Of a stretch of DNA of 64,000 nucleotides, positions 1 to 11,942 are shown piece by piece. The stretch lies in the NCBI GenBank assembly GCA_023374045.1, contig CM041779.1, positions 146,135,485 to 146,199,484 of the forward strand, given 5' to 3'. This stretch comes from Limonium bicolor (Eukaryota; Streptophyta; Magnoliopsida; Caryophyllales; Plumbaginaceae). Position 1 is the first letter of the stretch. The number at the start of each line of letters is the position of its first letter. The position numbers and the translations under genes were made by a program. The notes below the pieces were generated by a model. The model did not search any database and had not been told where the DNA came from. It saw nothing but the letters and a program-made list of their open reading frames with translations.

Positions 1-1100
1 GAGAGAGAAGAGAATAGGTAAGTAAAGTAGTAGTTACTTTTGCTTTTGGTTATTTTGTTGTTTTGTAAATAAGGAAGATAGGTGAGTGTGTGAGGGGGGG
101 AAAATCGGACACACACACAGACCATGGGGGATTTGAAACTCTATTTACAATATTGGACACATAAGTTTGGTTATTTATGTTTCTACCCCACAACTTCCCG
201 TTTTTGACGGTTTTTACTAATTTCTCGTTTTATTGATTTTATTGGTTCTAAAGCTTCACTAATATTTATTAATGATTATTTAGTCGACCAAAATTGTTAC
301 GAGTCTATTTGACCCGTTTAAAGACACGTTTTCCGGTTACCTCGGAAAACGTGCTTTAATGTTCGTTAGTGATTTTAATCCATTTCAAGGATCCGTTTTC
401 TTCGGGATTTGTTCCCTAGTTTATTTAGACTTAATAAGCCTTTAGAATCCTTACAATACGCTAACCGAGGTTTCATACCTCCTATGGTTATTTAACGCTT
501 ATTTAGCGTTTCCCGCTTTTAAGCGGTTCTTTATTTCTTTTGGATTTATTTTTCCTTACCAATATTACTTAAGCATTATTAGGCTCTTAAATACCTATTA
601 GGATAATTTAATCGCCATATTTAAGGTCAGGGTATTTCAATGCCGAGCTATATCTACTGGTGTGGACATCCCTTTAACCCTTTCGGTAGTGCTATGATCC
701 TTAAAGCGTCTAACCGACTCCATGTGGCTTTTATGGAAAAAACTATGACTTTAGCCATCCGTTGATTTAACAGAATCTCCTATTGGTGAGATGTAGTATT
801 ATCCGTCCGACCGACTTCAAAAAGGAGCTTCTATCGTAAGACTGTGGCCTCGATACATCCGTCCAACTTCATCAGGGGTTAACCGGTTGCATTGTGGCCT
901 TGATGCGTCCGACCAACTTTATCAGGGGCTTCTACTGGTAGCATGCTTTACTGCTTTGCTCTGACAGGCATTTTCTTCATGGCCTTTGGTATTGCTCCTT
1001 TTTATTCCTTATAAGAGGGATCTACGCAAAATTTAGCCTACATACACGAACGCAAGATTAGTGACACATTATAAGCAACTCTTGCATTTATATAAAAACA
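1..1100. other. Unassigned AT-rich stretch at the left edge
   Basis: No gene or element boundary is recognisable. A GAGA run opens the window and a short ACACAC run lies near 110. A TATATAAAA-like box lies near 1090. The style (TCGG-containing AT-rich DNA, tandem units, TATA box) would fit part of an LTR, but no TG...CA terminus, primer site or polypurine tract is visible, so this is only a guess. Confidence 0.3.
786..943. repeat. Three degenerate ~52-bp tandem units
   Basis: The core CGTCCGACC(G/A)ACTT recurs near 803, 856 and 905, each time followed by a CAGGGG- or AAGGAG-like stretch and a CTTCTA or TTAACC tail. Spacing is 51-53 bp. The units are diverged by substitutions. No coding potential is seen. 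Confidence 0.55.
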
Positions 1101-1600
1101 AATCTACTATTAAAGATGTGTGATCGTTTACCTGATGGCGCTCAAACATGGTCTCCTTCAACGCCTGAGGCACCCTCCTTCAATCGTGGTTGATATTGTA
1201 TTATGTCTTAACAAGATGCCCCAAGTAAGCAACAAAATCATTCTTCCATTCTCCTTTCAGCTGCCGGTACTCATTGAAGCGCATCGGCTTCGGAGGGGGG
1301 TCCTTTGTTTGCCTTCAGCGCTCGTGTGGCGCCCCACCTTTGGGTTTTGTTTGAGATGATGAAACAGTTGTTGGCTCTTCAGCTTGTTGTGATGGGCCAG
1401 CCTCAGCCTCTTGTTCTGGTGCGGACTTCCTCGAAGCCTTCTTACCACCACGTGTGACCCGTTTAGCTGGTCTAGTTTGCTGTGGTGGTTCAGCTTCTCC
1501 AGTCGTGATGAATTGTCCAACTGGATCGTCCAACGGGTCATCCATCGGGTCATCAGCCACTGAGATAAAATAAAACACTTGATCAAGACATATAGATATA
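1100..1600 (-). pseudogene. Possible second ORF of the CACTA element (fragment)
   Basis: A minus-strand frame from 1578 to 1315 encodes a polar, Gln/Glu/Lys-rich segment with an acidic start (DDPMDDPLDD) and a basic middle (KRVTRGGKKASRK). In a neighbouring frame it continues with RFNEYRQLKGEWKNDFVAYL (about 1285-1205). A splice-donor-like CAG/GTAAAC follows near 1130. It lies downstream of, and on the same strand as, the CACTA transposase, which is where CACTA elements carry their second (TNPA/TNP1-like) gene. I do not recognise a specific family, so this assignment rests on position only. At least one frameshift separates the two parts. Confidence 0.35.
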
Positions 1601-1707
1601 AAGATTAATTAAACATACCAACAAAAATAGTTGAGATAACATTAAACTCTATCCAACTTAGAACATACATACTCGATTTTTAGTATTACCTGACACCAAA
1701 ACTTAGA

Positions 1708-1830
1708 TTATTTTCCATTTTCAACCCAGACACCCTCATTATGGTCTGACCTTGTGTAAAGCAATTCATTTTGCAAATCATCATTTGAATCCCGCAATCC
1801 TGTAGGAAAAAATTTTGTTTCTTCTATCAC
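1708..1830 (-). pseudogene. C-terminal tail of the split CACTA transposase
   Basis: Reading leftwards from the LTR-element target site (ATCAC, 1826-1830), an open frame beginning VIEETKFFPTGLRD runs about 40 residues to a TAA stop at 1708-1710. The same frame is open on the other side of the inserted element, where an acidic segment (DEDDHEV) abuts the second copy of the target duplication. This is therefore the far end of the transposase reading frame, separated from its body by the 6.5-kb insertion. Confidence 0.6.
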
Positions 1831-3666
1831 TGATAAGTGCAGAATTTATCTATATTTCTACGGTTAATGTGATTAATATTTTATTGGTTTATATGATAAA
1901 TTCCTTACTTATATGTTATTTTATGTTATATGTGAAGAACTCCCCTTACTTGTGGTTTTGTGCTAAAACAGGTTAATAACGTTGAATAAAAGGTCTAGAC
2001 ACATATGTCAAAAGCTTATTTATAAAGCGAACCACAAAAGGATGGGACTTACTGTCTAAATGTAGGCATGGTCTAGGTTTATATTTCTTTCAATCCCGGA
2101 CTAGATTTCGATTCTCACTCGCGGTCAATGCATACACGCAGACTCCTGGGCCGACCGATGCTGACCGAAAGCGCAGACTTGTGATGTGCAGTCCAGGACG
2201 TGGGCCTCGATTTGTCCATCTCTGGGCCGGTAAAACAATTCAGATGCGTAGACAGGAATCAACTACAGGGCCGACAAGAGATGAGAGGCGCAGACACTGA
2301 GAGGATTGGGCTGACCGACATATACTGGAATTTGACAACAATAATGATGATTAGCATGGATTGGGCTTTGACTTAGTTTTCGAGAGCATATGCACGAGCA
2401 TGCATATGTGCGCTTCAGTCACGACGGGACTTGTTAATAATACATTCTTCATGGGCCATGCATGGCCATGCGCATGCACTGGTCGTGAGAGTTGGGCTCA
2501 TCTGCTAAACACAGTAGCATGATGTGGCCGTAGACTAACATAACATGGAGCCTACATCTTCTTCTAGAGGCGTCGACAAAGCAATTCAGAAGGCGCAGAC
2601 ATTTGATATGCTGGACTTCTTTTTATAGAGACGGGCTGCAATATACAATTACACATGCATGCATACATCATGGGCCATGCACTCGCGATCTTGGGCAGAC
2701 AATTCAGAGGCGCAGTAAACTTGCAGAGGGGGAATTAATATAAAAAGAAAGAAACCGGTGAGAGACAAAGAGACTGATACGACTTTGACATGGGAATACA
2801 ATAATACGAACGAGAACAGAATTCGAAACCTTAAGCTGCCGCGAGTAGCAAGTCAGCCAGAGAGAGAGAGAGAAGAGACAGTCAGTTCTGATAGACCGGA
2901 GTAGAAGCCAGAGACCAGATTCATCATCATCCCACAATTAGATGACGTTTTCTAATATCTTGATTATTGTTATTATTTCTTTATCTCCGATGTCTGAGTA
3001 GTTGTTAGAATTCTGGTTTGCTATTTCAACTAGTTTATTAATTTGCTTCCTGAGTTGTCGAATATAAATTCTATACAGATTGTAGTTTTGTTCCTAGTTT
3101 ATTATTGAATTCTCTTGTGATTATTTATTGCTTGAGTTTATTTGGTATGAATTGCTTATAAGTGAGAACTGCGGCGTTCATTAGACTATAGGAATATTAC
3201 CAGTGAAACTACAAATGGCAATTCCTGGGGATTAGCTGGCTAGAAACCAGATGAATCGTTAACGCTACTAGTTAATTTGTAAATTCATAACGAGAGTTAG
3301 GATTTGGGAATTGCTAGTAAGAATCTATCTTGGGAGACCGGTTTTAGATTAATTTAGATCTGAGGTTGCAATCAAGATTTTAGAAAACACTCAGGAAGGG
3401 AATTGATAAACTAGGGAGAAGTAGTAAACCAGGATTCTCTTTTTAGATTATTAAAACTCACTTTTAATTATTTTTATTATTCTTTATTTAATTTCTACAA
3501 CCAAACCCAATTTATTATTGTTATTTTTCTATAGTTTATTAGTTAGATTATGGTAGAGATTAAACTAGACACTGCCTCCTTGGTTCAATAACCTAGAGAA
3601 TACTACCTAGGAAAACTTGTTACGACCGACCAGTACACTTGCTGATAATACGTTTCATACCGTACA
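1831..3666 (+). repeat. Left LTR of the LARD-like element
   Basis: 1836 bp, TG...CA. A TATA-like box (TTAATATAAAAAG) lies at 2735-2747 and a second candidate (TTTTTATAGAGA) near 2622. The upstream part carries a recurring AATTCAGA-GGCGCAGAC motif and a dense run of CATGCAT/GCATGC palindromes. Start and end were fixed by comparison with the right copy and by the target duplication. Confidence 0.9.
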
Positions 3667-3672
3667 AGTTTT

Positions 3673-3692
3673 TGACGCCTTGCCAGGGAGGC
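3673..3692 (+). other. Primer binding site (tRNA-Asp type, degenerate)
   Basis: Six bases after the LTR end comes TGACGCCTTGCCAGGGAGGC. It resembles the plant retrotransposon primer site TGGCGCCGTTGCCGGGGA, complementary to tRNA-Asp, with several mismatches and a deletion. A long T-rich leader (about 3700-4060) follows. Confidence 0.65.
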
Positions 3693-4117
3693 ACAGTTAT
3701 TTAGTTTAGTCTTTATTCTATTTTTTTGTTTAGTTTAGTTTCTTTTAGTTTATTTTGTTTTGTTTTGTTTAATTATTTTAGTTTATTTGGTTTGTATTTT
3801 TTTCCTCTTATTTTATTTTGATTTTGTTTTGTTCGTTTAATTTATTTTTAGATTAGTTTAATTTTCTGTTTAGTTTAGTTTAGTTTTTTTATTTGTTTCC
3901 GTTTTTTATTTTGATTTTGTTTTATTATAGTTTTTCTTTTATTTGTTTATTTTTGTTATTTCTATTTCTTTGATTTTAATTTATAGGAATTTGTTTATTT
4001 TAATTTTATTTACCTTTTCGTTATTGTTGTTTTTATTTATTTTATTGTTATGTACATAATTTTTATTTTCTTATTTATGTATATAATTTTTTTTTCTCTT
4101 TTGAGGTACTTTGATTT

Positions 4118-4981
4118 GATGGTTGGATATTACAATCCGCCAGGAGGTTGGCCTGGATATTACAACCAATGGGTTGTATGCGAAAGGTGTGGAGGAGACC
4201 ACGACTGTGCTTATTGTCCAGTTGTTTCTTCTAGTTTAGAGGATGCTCTAAGAAGTTTTATATTATCTAGCCCTTCTGAAACACGACCGTCTCCTGAACA
4301 CTATTATCCTGCACAAAGTTACAACCAGTGGGTAATCTGCCAAACATGTGGAGGGAGGAATCAGAGAGTTCACAATGTCAAAGTAATCTATCTAGCCTGG
4401 TGGTAGCTGCTCTTGTAGATTTTAACAAAAAACATGGCGAATCAAACCCCGGTTGGCATGAGTCCTTTAGGATGGATATGAAGGAGATACGGGAAAGTAA
4501 TGCAAGAATTTTAGCCCATCTAGATGAAATGTCACAAAAGCTTGGATGTGAACCGGTTCCTGAGATCGAAAAACCTACTGCAGTAGCTGATTGAGTGATA
4601 CGCGGCTTGATCATTCGATCCCTAAAGTTGCAGACACACCTGAGGTGGGGATCATGGAGAGACTAGAGCTAGAGATTGAGCAATTCGATGAATCTACAGA
4701 GTTAGAGAATAATATAATTCATGAAGCTATCCAGTGTTATTCCTTCTTCACCTGTACCTGAGCCAGAGAGTCTTTCAGTTGACCTCCTTGCACCTGCTGA
4801 TGAGCCATCAGAGCAAAGTTACCTCATCGACTTCAAGGAGCCCTTGACTCCTGTTGAAGTTGTTTTTCCTATTGGTTCAACTTTTGAGCTTCCTCCGGAT
4901 GACAAGGATGTTTACATCCTTGAATTTGAGAAGGAGGACCAGCCAAAGTGTGATCTTCACATCAAGGATCACCCACCTTAA
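4118..4981 (+). pseudogene. Gag-like ORF of the LARD-like element, frameshifted
   Basis: The frame opening MVGYYNPPGGWPGYYNQW at 4119 carries CERCGGDHDCAYC, a CX2CX3HXCX2C variant of the gag zinc knuckle. About 50 residues later a second copy of the module begins (SYNQWVICQTCGG), then a frameshift near 4370, a Ser/Leu-rich stretch and an acidic helical region (FRMDMKEIRESNARILAHLDEMSQKLG). A stop/frame change near 4593 and another near 4725 precede a Pro/Glu-rich tail ending DLHIKDHPP at 4978. Taken across the shifts it would be roughly 285 residues. Its position after the leader and the cysteine motifs point to an RNA-binding gag-type protein. There is no enzyme domain. Confidence 0.65.
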
Positions 4982-6460
4982 CACCACCACCTGACGCATG
5001 ATCGATGGAGTTTACACTTTTACATTTGGAGTGTTGAGGTTACTTTTCCATTTGATCGGGGACGTTTTATGAAGATATATAATGCCCACCCCACCCACCC
5101 TTTGGCACTGACATCGACATTCATATTCGATCCTGGATGACCTCAAGGGTATAGTCTAGCCAAAGACGTTAAAGAAGGGCAGCTGGCTGGGAGGCAACCC
5201 AACATTATATTTTTATTTGTTAGTTTTTAATTTTGGTTTAATTTCTTTTGTAGTTATTTTCTTGGTTTTGTTGTTTATTAACTCTTAACTCTGTTTGTAG
5301 TTTTTGGTTGCTTTTAGTGTCTTTCTTTCAGATGAATTCTTCATGGTGATACTACAGCCAGGCTGTGAACACTTGAGCAAAGCTCAAGTATGGGGTGGGC
5401 TGGTTCTACATATTGCAAAACAAAATCAGGGGAGTTATAGTTTTCATAGTTTTCTTCTTATTTTTAATGATAACCACTCTGTTGTTTTTCCTGTGGACAT
5501 AAATGTTTTTCTGCGAGCTTTGAGTTTTTCACCCCTGCCTTGTCACACAATAAGGACATTGTTTAATTTTAAGTGTGGGGTAGGGGAGGGTGACCTTCAG
5601 TTATCACTTCAGACCACTAGTTTTTGATTGTTTTCAAGTGATAAATAATATGCTTCTCTTTGCTGTCAAATGTTGAATTTTGGGTGAAAATATCTGTGGA
5701 AGTTTGAAATTGAGCCTGATGACAACCTTAAAAATCTTTTTGCTTAAAAGTGTCTTTCTGGAATTGTTTTTCTTAAATTTAGTCAATTTTCACAAAAATT
5801 TGATGGATTGGCTGATTGTGGAGACTAAATGCATTTAGCTTTGGACCTTGAGAATTATATGAATGTTTGGAATGAAAGGATAAGGCAAGGTACTCCTCTG
5901 ATCAAAAATTTCTTAAACCGAATCAGGCCTCTTTTTCTGGTTATTAAGTCCTAGGGTGCTTTATCACCTATCTACCTAAGGTCCTGTGATATGGGATAGT
6001 TGGCTCAAAGCCGTTACATGGATAAAGAGAAAAGTCTGGGTGAAGGAGCAACTATGCAATTAATTAAATAAATCGTTTGTTTTTATTTCTTGAAGAAGAA
6101 AAGTTTTTGCATACGAAATATTTAATTGCAATTTTTTAGTTTTTGATCATGAGTACGTGGTGTTGAAAGGTATTACGGAATAGGGCATTACTTCACACCC
6201 ATTGTCATCCAAAGGGTAATGGAATGAAATAGGTGGAAGGTCCTAAGCTAATCTATGTTTCAGTTTCTATAATTCAGTTTATTTCATGCTTTTATTAAAA
6301 TTATCTCTATTCACTGTTTGCGAAAACTGACAGTTTAGAGCAAAATGATTTTTCTGATTGTCATTTTGCTTGTTTTCCTTCTGCTTATGTTTGATCCTAG
6401 AGTTTAATATTTCAGTTTGGAGCAGTTATATTCTTTATTTGCTTGAGGACAAGCAAAAGC
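4982..6460 (+). other. Non-coding 3' interior of the LARD-like element
   Basis: No convincing gene. At 5185-5201 is GCTGGGAGGCAACCCA, a block I recognise as widely conserved just downstream of coding regions in plant Tat/Athila-like elements and their derivatives. Near 5550-5585 is a GGACATTGT...AAGTGTGGGG block that echoes the polypurine block at 6462-6475, suggesting an old internal duplication or a decoy polypurine tract. Confidence 0.55.
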
Positions 6461-6475
6461 TAAGTGTGGGGTAGT
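6461..6475 (+). other. Polypurine tract of the LARD-like element
   Basis: TAAGTGTGGGGTAGT lies immediately before the right LTR, the expected place for plus-strand DNA priming. Confidence 0.6.
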
Positions 6476-8297
6476 TGATAAGTGCAGAATTTATCTATAT
6501 TTCTACGGTTAATGTGATTAATATTTTATTGGTTTATATGATAAATTCCTTACTTATATGTTATTTTATGTTATATGTGAAGAACTCCCCTTACTTGTGG
6601 TTTTGTGCCAAAACAGGTTAATAACGCTGAATAAAAGGTATAGACACATATGTCAAAAGCTTATTTATAACCCGGACCACAAAAGGATGGGACTTACTGT
6701 AAATGTAGGCATGGTCCGGGTTTATATTTCTTTCAATCCCGGACCAGATTTCGATTCTCACTCGCGGTCAATGCATACACGCAGACTCCTGGGCCGACCG
6801 ATGCTGACCGAAAGCGCAGACTTGTGATGTGCAGTCCATGACGTGGGCCTCAATTTGTCCATCTCTGGGTCGGTGAAACAATTCAGATGCGTAGACAGGA
6901 ATCAACTACAGGGCTGACAAGAGATGCGAGGCGCAGACACTGAGAGGATTGGGCCTACCGACATATACTGGAATTCGACAACAATAATGATGATTAGCAT
7001 GGATTGGGCTTTGACTTAGTTTTCGAGAGCATATGCACGAGCATGCATATGTGCGCTTCAGTCACGACGGGACTTGTTACAAATACATTCTTCATGGGCC
7101 ATGCGCATGCACTATTCGTGAGAGTTGAGCTCATCTGCTAAACACGGTAGCATGACGTGGGCCGTAGACTAACATAGCATGGAGCCTACATCTTCTTCAG
7201 AGGCACCGACAAAGCAATTCAGAAGGCGCAGACATTTGATATGCTGGACTTCTTTTTATAGAGACGGGCTGCAATATACAATTACACATGCATGCATACA
7301 TCATGGGCCATGCACTCACGATCTTGGGTAGACAATTCAGAGGCGCAGTAAACTTGTAGAGGGGGAATTAATATAAAAAGAAAGAAACCGGCGAGAGACA
7401 AAGAGATTGATACGACTTTGACATGGGAATACAACAATACGAACGAGAACAGAATTCGAAACCTTAAGCCGTCGCGAGCAGCAAGTCAGACAAAGAGGAA
7501 AGAGACAGTCAGTTCTGATAGACCGGAGTAGAAGCCAGAGACCAGATTCATCATCGTCCCACAATTAGATGACGTTTTCTAATCTCTTGATTATTTTTAT
7601 TATTTCTTTATCTCCAATGTCTGAGTAGTTGTTAGAATTCTGGTTTGCTATTTCAACTAGTTTATTAATTTGCTTCCTGAGTTGTCGAATATAAATTCTA
7701 TACAGATTGTAGTTTTGTTCCTAGTTTATTATTGAATTCTCTTGTGATTATTTATTGCTTGAGTTTATTTGGTATGAATTGCTTATAAGTGAGAACTGCG
7801 GCGTTCATTAGACTATAGGAATATTACCAGTGAAACTACAGATGGCAATTCCTGGGGATTAGCTTGCTAGAAACCAGATGAATCGTTAACGCTACTAGTT
7901 AATTTGTAAATTCATAAACGATAGTTAGGATTTGGAATTACTAGTAAGAACTATCTGTGCGGGAGACCGGTTTTAGATTAATTTAATCCGAGGTTGCAAT
8001 CTAGAATTTAGAAAACACCTAGGAGGGAATGATAAACTAGGGAGAAGTAGTAAACCAGGATTCGCTTTTTTAGATTATTAGAAACTCCACTTTTTAATTG
8101 TTTTTATTATTCTTTATTTAATTTCTGTAACCAAACCCCCAATTTATTATTGTTATTTTTCTATAGTTTATTAGTTAGATTATGGTAGAGATTAAACTAC
8201 ACACTGCCTCCTTGGTTCGATAACCTAGAGAATACTACCTAGAAAACTTGCTACGACCGACCAATACACTTGCTGATAATACGTTTCATACCGTACA
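6476..8297 (+). repeat. Right LTR of the LARD-like element
   Basis: 1822 bp and nearly identical to 1831-3666. Differences are scattered transitions plus many 1-5 bp indels in runs (for example CCCAA versus CCCCCAA near 8140). A TATA-like box lies at 7371-7380. The high similarity indicates a fairly recent insertion. Confidence 0.9.
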
Positions 8298-8303
8298 ATC
8301 ACC

Positions 8304-11300
8304 TCGTGGTCGTCTTCATCATTGTTTTAATTTTCACAACCAAAACTGGTCTTCTCCAAGGAAGAACAACAGACCACCTACAGTCTTTAGGGTCCTGAAC
8401 ATACCACACCTGCTCACAATCCTTTCCTAAGACAAATTGATCATTCGTATAGCCGACATGTGAAGATCAACCAAAGTGAGTCCTCCGTCATTTGGTATCC
8501 ACGTCGTTGTCTACCCATTTACAACAGAAATAGTAGAAAAGAATCGACGAGGTAGTCTAGTTCCCAAATGTCCTCGATAACACCAAATACCAACTAGAGC
8601 TGCTAAATGGTCGATATTGGTCACCGGTTTGGTATTCAGTGACTGCAGCTTCTATTTTTTCCCCACTGTTCTGATTTATGACTTAGCATCTTGGCGGGTA
8701 GTGTAGTATGTATATCCATTTATGTCATACCCTTTATACGAAATAACATAGTTTCATGTCCAACGGATAAACATCTAATCTCTTCACTAACATATTTTGG
8801 ATTTGATGAAGCTAGTTCAAACACATGATCTTTGAACCATGATACAAACACTCAATTTTGTTCAATAGTCAGCCAAAGAGTACCTTTAGTGGGATTTTAT
8901 TGCCTTAACTCAGCCATATGGGTGTCGAAGAAAGGTTCAACAACCTCAACGTGTTGTAATACAAAAATGTGCTTTGTGAATAAGATCATGTGGCACCTGT
9001 ACAATCTTTCTACCGATGACCCTTTACCCTTATACCTATTGTAGTGTCGTGGTTTTGGAATACCAATCACCTCTGCTTCTTTCAAATAATCAGTCACAAA
9101 TTCTGTGACTTCCTCAGTCACCGTCGCTTCTACTATGCTCCCTTCCAGTTGATATCTGCTCTTCATTCTACTCTTTAGGATACCCATGTATCGTTCAAAA
9201 GGGTACACATATCGTAAGTAGACCAGACCACAAAATTGGATCTCTCAAACGATGTGGACAATTAAGTGCACCATTACGTCAAAAAGGATGGTGGAAAGTA
9301 CATCTCAAGTTGACATAATGTGACTACAATTTCATGTTGTAGATCACTGAGGGAGTTCATGTCAATTGCCTTGCAAGCAGACGGCATTGAAGAAGAAACA
9401 TAATCTGGTTAAAGCATTTCTAACATTATCAGGTAAAATCCCTCGGATCACTACTGGAAGAAGATGTAACATTAACACATGATAATCGTGAGACTTCATG
9501 CCTAGCAACTTCAAATCCTTCATCGAAACTATGTTTTTCCAGTTTGAAGAGTACCTGGAGGGTACTTTTACTGAATGCAAACATTTACAGAAGCTGATTT
9601 TTTTCATTTTTGAAAGAGTGTAGCACGTAGGAGGTAGATAAATTCGTTTCCCGTTCTCCTGTGGGTGTAACTCTGGTCGTATACCAATGACTTGCATGTC
9701 TTTCCTTACTTTTAACCCATCTTTTATTTTGCCCGGTATATTCAGCAAAGTCCCACTCACTGCCTCACTAATGTTTTTCACGATATGCATGATATCCAAA
9801 CAGTGTCTGACAGGCAAATGACGCCACTACGGTAACTCCAAAAAGATGGAACACTTTTTCCAAATGTTTTTTGGAGGTTTTGATGTGTTTCCAAATACAT
9901 TACGATGTCCTTACCATTAAATAAACTTCCTCGGAGGTTAATGGTAGACGGGTTGCACGAGTCTCAGCTTTGCCATTAAACAGTTTTTTTTTTCTTTCGA
10001 AAAGGATGATCTTCAGGTAGAAACCTTCAATGGCACATGTAAACATTTTTACCACAGTTTTTTAAAGATTCTAAACATGTGTCATCCTCGCATACAGAAC
10101 ATGCAAATGTGCTTTTCACTGTGTATCCAGACAAGTTACCATACGCAGGGAAGTCGTTGACTGTATAGAACAACAACGCCTTAAGCGTGAAATTTTCTCT
10201 TGCATAGGCATCATACACCACAGTACCCTCATTCCACAATAACTTCAAATCATCAATCAGTGGGGCGAGATATACATCAATGTTATAACCTGGCTGCTTG
10301 GGACCATATATCAGGAGTGATAACATTATGTACTTTCGTTCATACATAGCCATGAGGGAAAATTGTATATCACTAGCAAAACAGGCCAAGTGCTATGCTG
10401 ACGCTCAACATACCATACGGGTTCATCCCATCAGTGCATAATCCAAGCCTCAGATTCCTGTTTTCATCACCAAAATCCATGAACCGTCTGTTGATGTTTC
10501 TCCACTGAGGTCCATCTGCTGGATGTCTTAACTTCTCATCACTTTTTCTATCCTCTGCGTTCCATCGTAAGTTTTTTGCATCTATCGGATTGGCAAACAA
10601 CCCGTTTGAATCTAGGTATGATCGGCAAACACCACAACCGTTTAACTAGAGGACTTTTTTTATGAACGGGGGAGCCACCATCCTTATGCTTGTATTATGA
10701 CAACGAACATTTTGGACACTTGTCTAATTGTTCGTAATCTCCCCTATACACACACAGTTGTTTGGGCATGCATGAATCTTTTTGTACTCAATTCCCATTG
10801 GACACATCCATTTCTTTGCTTCGTAGGTGGTGGTAGGCAGACCATTACCATCAGGAAACATATCATGAAGCAACTCAAGAAGTGTCGTGAAGCTCCTATC
10901 ACTCCACCTGTATCTCCCTTTCAGAATGAACAAATTCAATACACTGATCAATTTATTGTACTTAATGCACATGGGGTGTAAGGCTATTTTGGATGCGTCC
11001 AGTAATCTTTGATACTCATCCGGCCTATCAGCAAAATTTTTCCTCGATATTGTCAAACATCTCGTCTATTTGCTCATCATGGTAAGCCATCTGATCACTT
11101 TCATTGACACCTAAATTATCTGGGAGTTCTGACTCATTGACAGTATCAAAGATGTGATCGGTTCTCATCCTCTTCCGATCATGACTACATGAGGAGACGT
11201 CGTTATCATCAACAGACTCACCATGGAACATCCATCTTCTATAATGTGCCATGAATCCACGGGTCTTCAGATGAAATTCATTTTCCTTGATGCTTGAATA

Positions 11301-11357
11301 TTGTCTTAACACACCATAGTCAACACAAGGACATGGAATTTTCACTGCCTTTGTCAT
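8304..11357 (-). pseudogene. TNP2-type CACTA transposase, broken
   Basis: Read on the minus strand, successive frames match the plant TNP2 order. The N-terminal part has a GFMAHYRRWMFHGES segment (11357-11028), then the LLELLHDMFPDGNGLP and KKIHACPNNCV region (11056-10724), KLRHPADGPQW and LGLCTDGMNPYG (10600-10373), YIMLSLLIYGPKQPG to DFPAYGNLSGY with a Cys pair (10389-10027), RHCLDIMHIVKN to LLPVVIRGILP (9817-9362), and MYPFERYMGILK to a LQHVEVVEPFFDTHMAELR block (9208-8897). Further remnants (GVIEDIWELDY, CKWVDN, VWYVQDP) run to 8304. In the family this protein cuts and joins the transposon ends in the nucleus. Multiple frameshifts and stops, plus the LTR-element insertion in its final codons, make it non-functional. 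Introns were not resolved. Confidence 0.85.
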
Positions 11358-11942
11358 GTCTTATGTTATGCACTGCCACTTTGCAGAACTCTTTCAACAT
11401 CTTGTCAAAGTGATCTCCTCGATCACCATATATCTAGTCACGCTCCATACTATATGTGAAACACACAACGGTTATGAGGATCACATTACCGAAATCGATG
11501 TACATATTGCATTTGTTTGCACGTGTTTATATCCTAATGGAGCGTGACTGGTTCAAACCCAAATACACTAGCAGTTTTGCCTCAAACATCTAGCCTAACT
11601 CTAATGTTCAAACCCAAATAAACTAGCATTTTAATTTCAAAATTCAAGCCTAACTCTAAGGTTTAAACCCAAATAAAGTAGCATCTTAATTTCACAATAA
11701 TTGCATTTTTTAAAAAAAAAAAATTAAACTACTACTTACTTGTTTGTACTTTGTACGATGTATAAAGGGAGAAGGAGGATGGTTGGTAGACGGGGAGCGA
11801 CAAGAGTGGTTTGACTTTGCTGGAAGTCATAGGCTAATATATAGTGACCGATAATAAAAATTGTTATATTAATACAAAATACAACATTACGAAGAGATTT
11901 TGTTAAAAAATTGGCATGACCTTTGCATAATTTTACCTATCC

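Larger units (their letters stand above)
1831..8297 (+). mobile_element. Non-autonomous LTR retrotransposon (LARD-like), 6.47 kb
   Basis: Two near-identical LTRs (1831-3666 and 6476-8297) begin TGATAAGTGCAG and end CCGTACA. They are flanked by a perfect 5-bp target duplication, ATCAC, at 1826-1830 and 8298-8302. A degenerate tRNA-Asp-type primer site follows the left LTR and a polypurine tract precedes the right LTR. The 2.8-kb interior has no protease, reverse transcriptase or integrase, only a gag-like ORF, so the element would need enzymes from a partner. The conserved GAGGACAAGCAA...TAAGTGTGGGG block before the right LTR is familiar from plant Tat/Athila-type elements and their deletion derivatives. 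The assignment to that lineage is inference. Confidence 0.9.

Noticed and set aside
2704..2937. Minus-strand 77-codon frame, repeated at 7337-7564
   Set aside because: It is the same LTR sequence in two copies. Conservation reflects LTR identity, not coding constraint.
5304..5627. 107-codon frame in the LARD interior
   Set aside because: It runs straight through the conserved non-coding AAGTGTGGGG block and has no similarity to gag or pol.
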